Shown here: positions 63,701 to 64,000 of the stretch, in pieces
Layout: each line of letters starts with the position of its first letter
Numbering within the stretch: position 1 is the stretch's first letter
NCBI RefSeq assembly: GCF_018860245.1
Contig: NZ_JAHKPD010000012.1
Coordinates: 1-64,000, forward strand
Origin: Pseudotamlana agarivorans
GTDB lineage: Bacteria > Bacteroidota > Bacteroidia > Flavobacteriales > Flavobacteriaceae
DNA length: 64,000 bases
Reading direction: 5' to 3'
The notes under the pieces: model-generated
What the model saw: the letters and a program-made list of their open reading frames with translations, nothing else
The model's database searches: none
Told to the model about the DNA's origin: nothing
Program-made: the position numbers and the translations under genes

Positions 63701-64000
63701 AAAACGCTAGACCTTTTAAGGTTTCACCCCGAAACGAGGTCTTGTGCGCAATATTTTTGGCATTTCACAAGTAAAGAAAATCAGCAATATCTTAATGAGA
63801 CCATAAAAGCTGCTGGTGAAGTTATTCAATATTTTCCAAATACGAATGAGTATGATTTCATATTAAACAAGCTTCAAACAGCTATTTTGGAATTTGGTGA
63901 AGCTTCCGGGGTTTATGATGCTATTTATGCTAAAGATGCGGCGCGCTACCTTTTTGAAGAGCTTCAAAATGACGATGATTTTCAAAAAAGTGGTATTGCC
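60782..64000 (+). CDS. Large DUF3686 'DNA-repair ATPase' family protein (partial, N-terminal 1073 residues)
   Basis: Open from ATG 60782 to the window end without a stop, so at least 1073 residues. Opens MTNKPMKETHAQKLDVGTYEVIQ, has a beta-rich part (about 55-420, possibly propeller-like), long helical and coiled-coil parts (about 440-860) and a further mixed region. I recognise the family annotated DUF3686 'ATPase involved in DNA repair'; its AAA domain should be further downstream, and no Walker motif is visible here. The association with DNA repair is annotation only. It follows the flotillin gene across the composite repeat. Confidence 0.7.
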   Translation, partial: MTNKPMKETHAQKLDVGTYEVIQNRLQKQKTELQQRLKKLNAGRKDVFGSLETKLIANDRINTENNCIARDIVSLGNTCVFGYNVHFGLRTDIALKDVMSVYEFKANTFEPVTLKLLEDDVFNSDFENLYKYYRNTIFSKFAIIGNYLYMVFQLSESVTDIKAFKWLIKDNTLQYVDNRSEHEYKLPKQHEFNWQEVSRDMHRHGEHAHVSILDRVFVETIGGDLTIKIEDNTEDGRGIYSEDVEYRDQTLDDAQYRFANLGNLIVLDVKPFQESSRFFVYNHKLKEVQKIDSIQDTCVLLPDDHGIIFPTGYYLQTGEYHIFDNSISDVKFQEKVTSPNGEDFLYVFYSSKHGLYNLMSYNVITQKIQTPIICNGFTILENGELCYFRNENEQTRHHVIQIWQTPYLKTDFMPSAHEDSLLYKIGNKDIVKAMAEVNGLINLLNKKDNYDGLYSDLAKRSKDILDSYYWLHETETLQLNEPLNEINQAANAAIDEFQKVLQLKKNAGQQTAEIKQKADQIFNKIKSTSFRSINDFVNFLTQLRGLRGEAISLKDIRYVDEAFIDTLEVSIAEQTSTISERCATFLLDDKALKPYEEAVQESEKVLEKVKKVVDAKVLEEKVNNISKDLELLIDIVSNLEIEDTSHSTGIINNISLIFATINQLKAAIRKKRKSLGSEEAQAEFAAQLKLIDQSIINYLDIADVPEKCDDFQTRISIQLEELEGKFSDYETFISLILEKREEVQNAFQARKNSLIERRNKRAMVFQKSAERILKGVRKKMESFTEIADINGYFASDILVNKARDLAKQLQEMDDSGKSEEILSLLKSAREDALRKLKDKKELYEDGDNVIRLGKHKFGVNNQELDLTIVFADGHLKYHLTGTDFYENIENETLLTSEEFWDQDYISENKTIYRGAYLAYKIFQKDKEAILEKTPEALLKWVQSESSKDYSEGYIKGVHDLDATKILTTLIQKYKTLDLLRFHPETRSCAQYFWHFTSKENQQYLNETIKAAGEVIQYFPNTNEYDFILNKLQTAILEFGEASGVYDAIYAKDAARYLFEELQNDDDFQKSGIA

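Overview
The window is low-GC DNA from the chromosome of a marine-type member of the Flavobacteriaceae (Bacteroidota). The lineage call rests on type IX secretion and gliding genes (a SprE/PorW-type lipoprotein, a Por sorting tail), flavobacterial families (DUF5687 permease, DUF4292, HU/SPOR protein, DUF6786), TAnnTTTG promoter boxes in place of a sigma70 -10, and short GC-rich hairpin repeats between genes.

Layout. 1-2.4 kb: end of a DUF2059 protein and a two-gene ABC exporter. 2.6-11.4 kb: sprE-like lipoprotein, bactofilin, two AtpZ/AtpI-like membrane proteins, and atpBEFHAG with its own promoter, an internal hairpin after atpE and a terminator after atpG; atpD and atpC are not in the window. 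11.5-18.1 kb: envelope block (flippase, dUTPase, sugar nucleotidyltransferase, TPR protein, DUF4292 lipoprotein, EnvC-like degenerate M23 protein). 18.2-36.1 kb: mixed housekeeping and accessory genes (LRR protein, acyl-CoA thioesterase, HU/SPOR protein, dprA, trpS, plsC, sugar isomerase-like protein, VIT protein, EEP phosphatase, queD, 2OG oxygenase, MATE pump, and a TetR gene with an AhpD-like target sharing one operator). 36.3-38.2 kb: a frameshifted outer-membrane protein and a secreted GH5 enzyme.

38.5-43.4 kb is a three-gene iron or siderophore uptake operon resembling XusABC of Bacteroides (TonB-dependent receptor, DUF4374 surface lipoprotein, PepSY membrane protein), followed by tRNA-Ala(GGC). 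43.7-55.4 kb is a polysaccharide-utilisation cluster for a sulfated, acylated, probably algal glycan: two S1 sulfatases, a relic of a third, GH95, a fused double esterase, DUF6786 and a GH43/GH117-type propeller. It has no SusC/SusD pair here, and its HTCS-type regulator is reduced to a receiver and an AraC domain split by a frameshift.

55.6-64 kb is the most system-like part: an XRE/S24-like regulator divergent from YbjN-like, PspA/IM30, OB-fold (NfeD/YqiJ-like), flotillin and a very large DUF3686 'DNA-repair ATPase' family gene that runs off the window. Three inverted repeats lie in the divergent intergenic region. I read this as a membrane-stress module; its combination with the DUF3686 protein is poorly understood and is my main candidate for follow-up.
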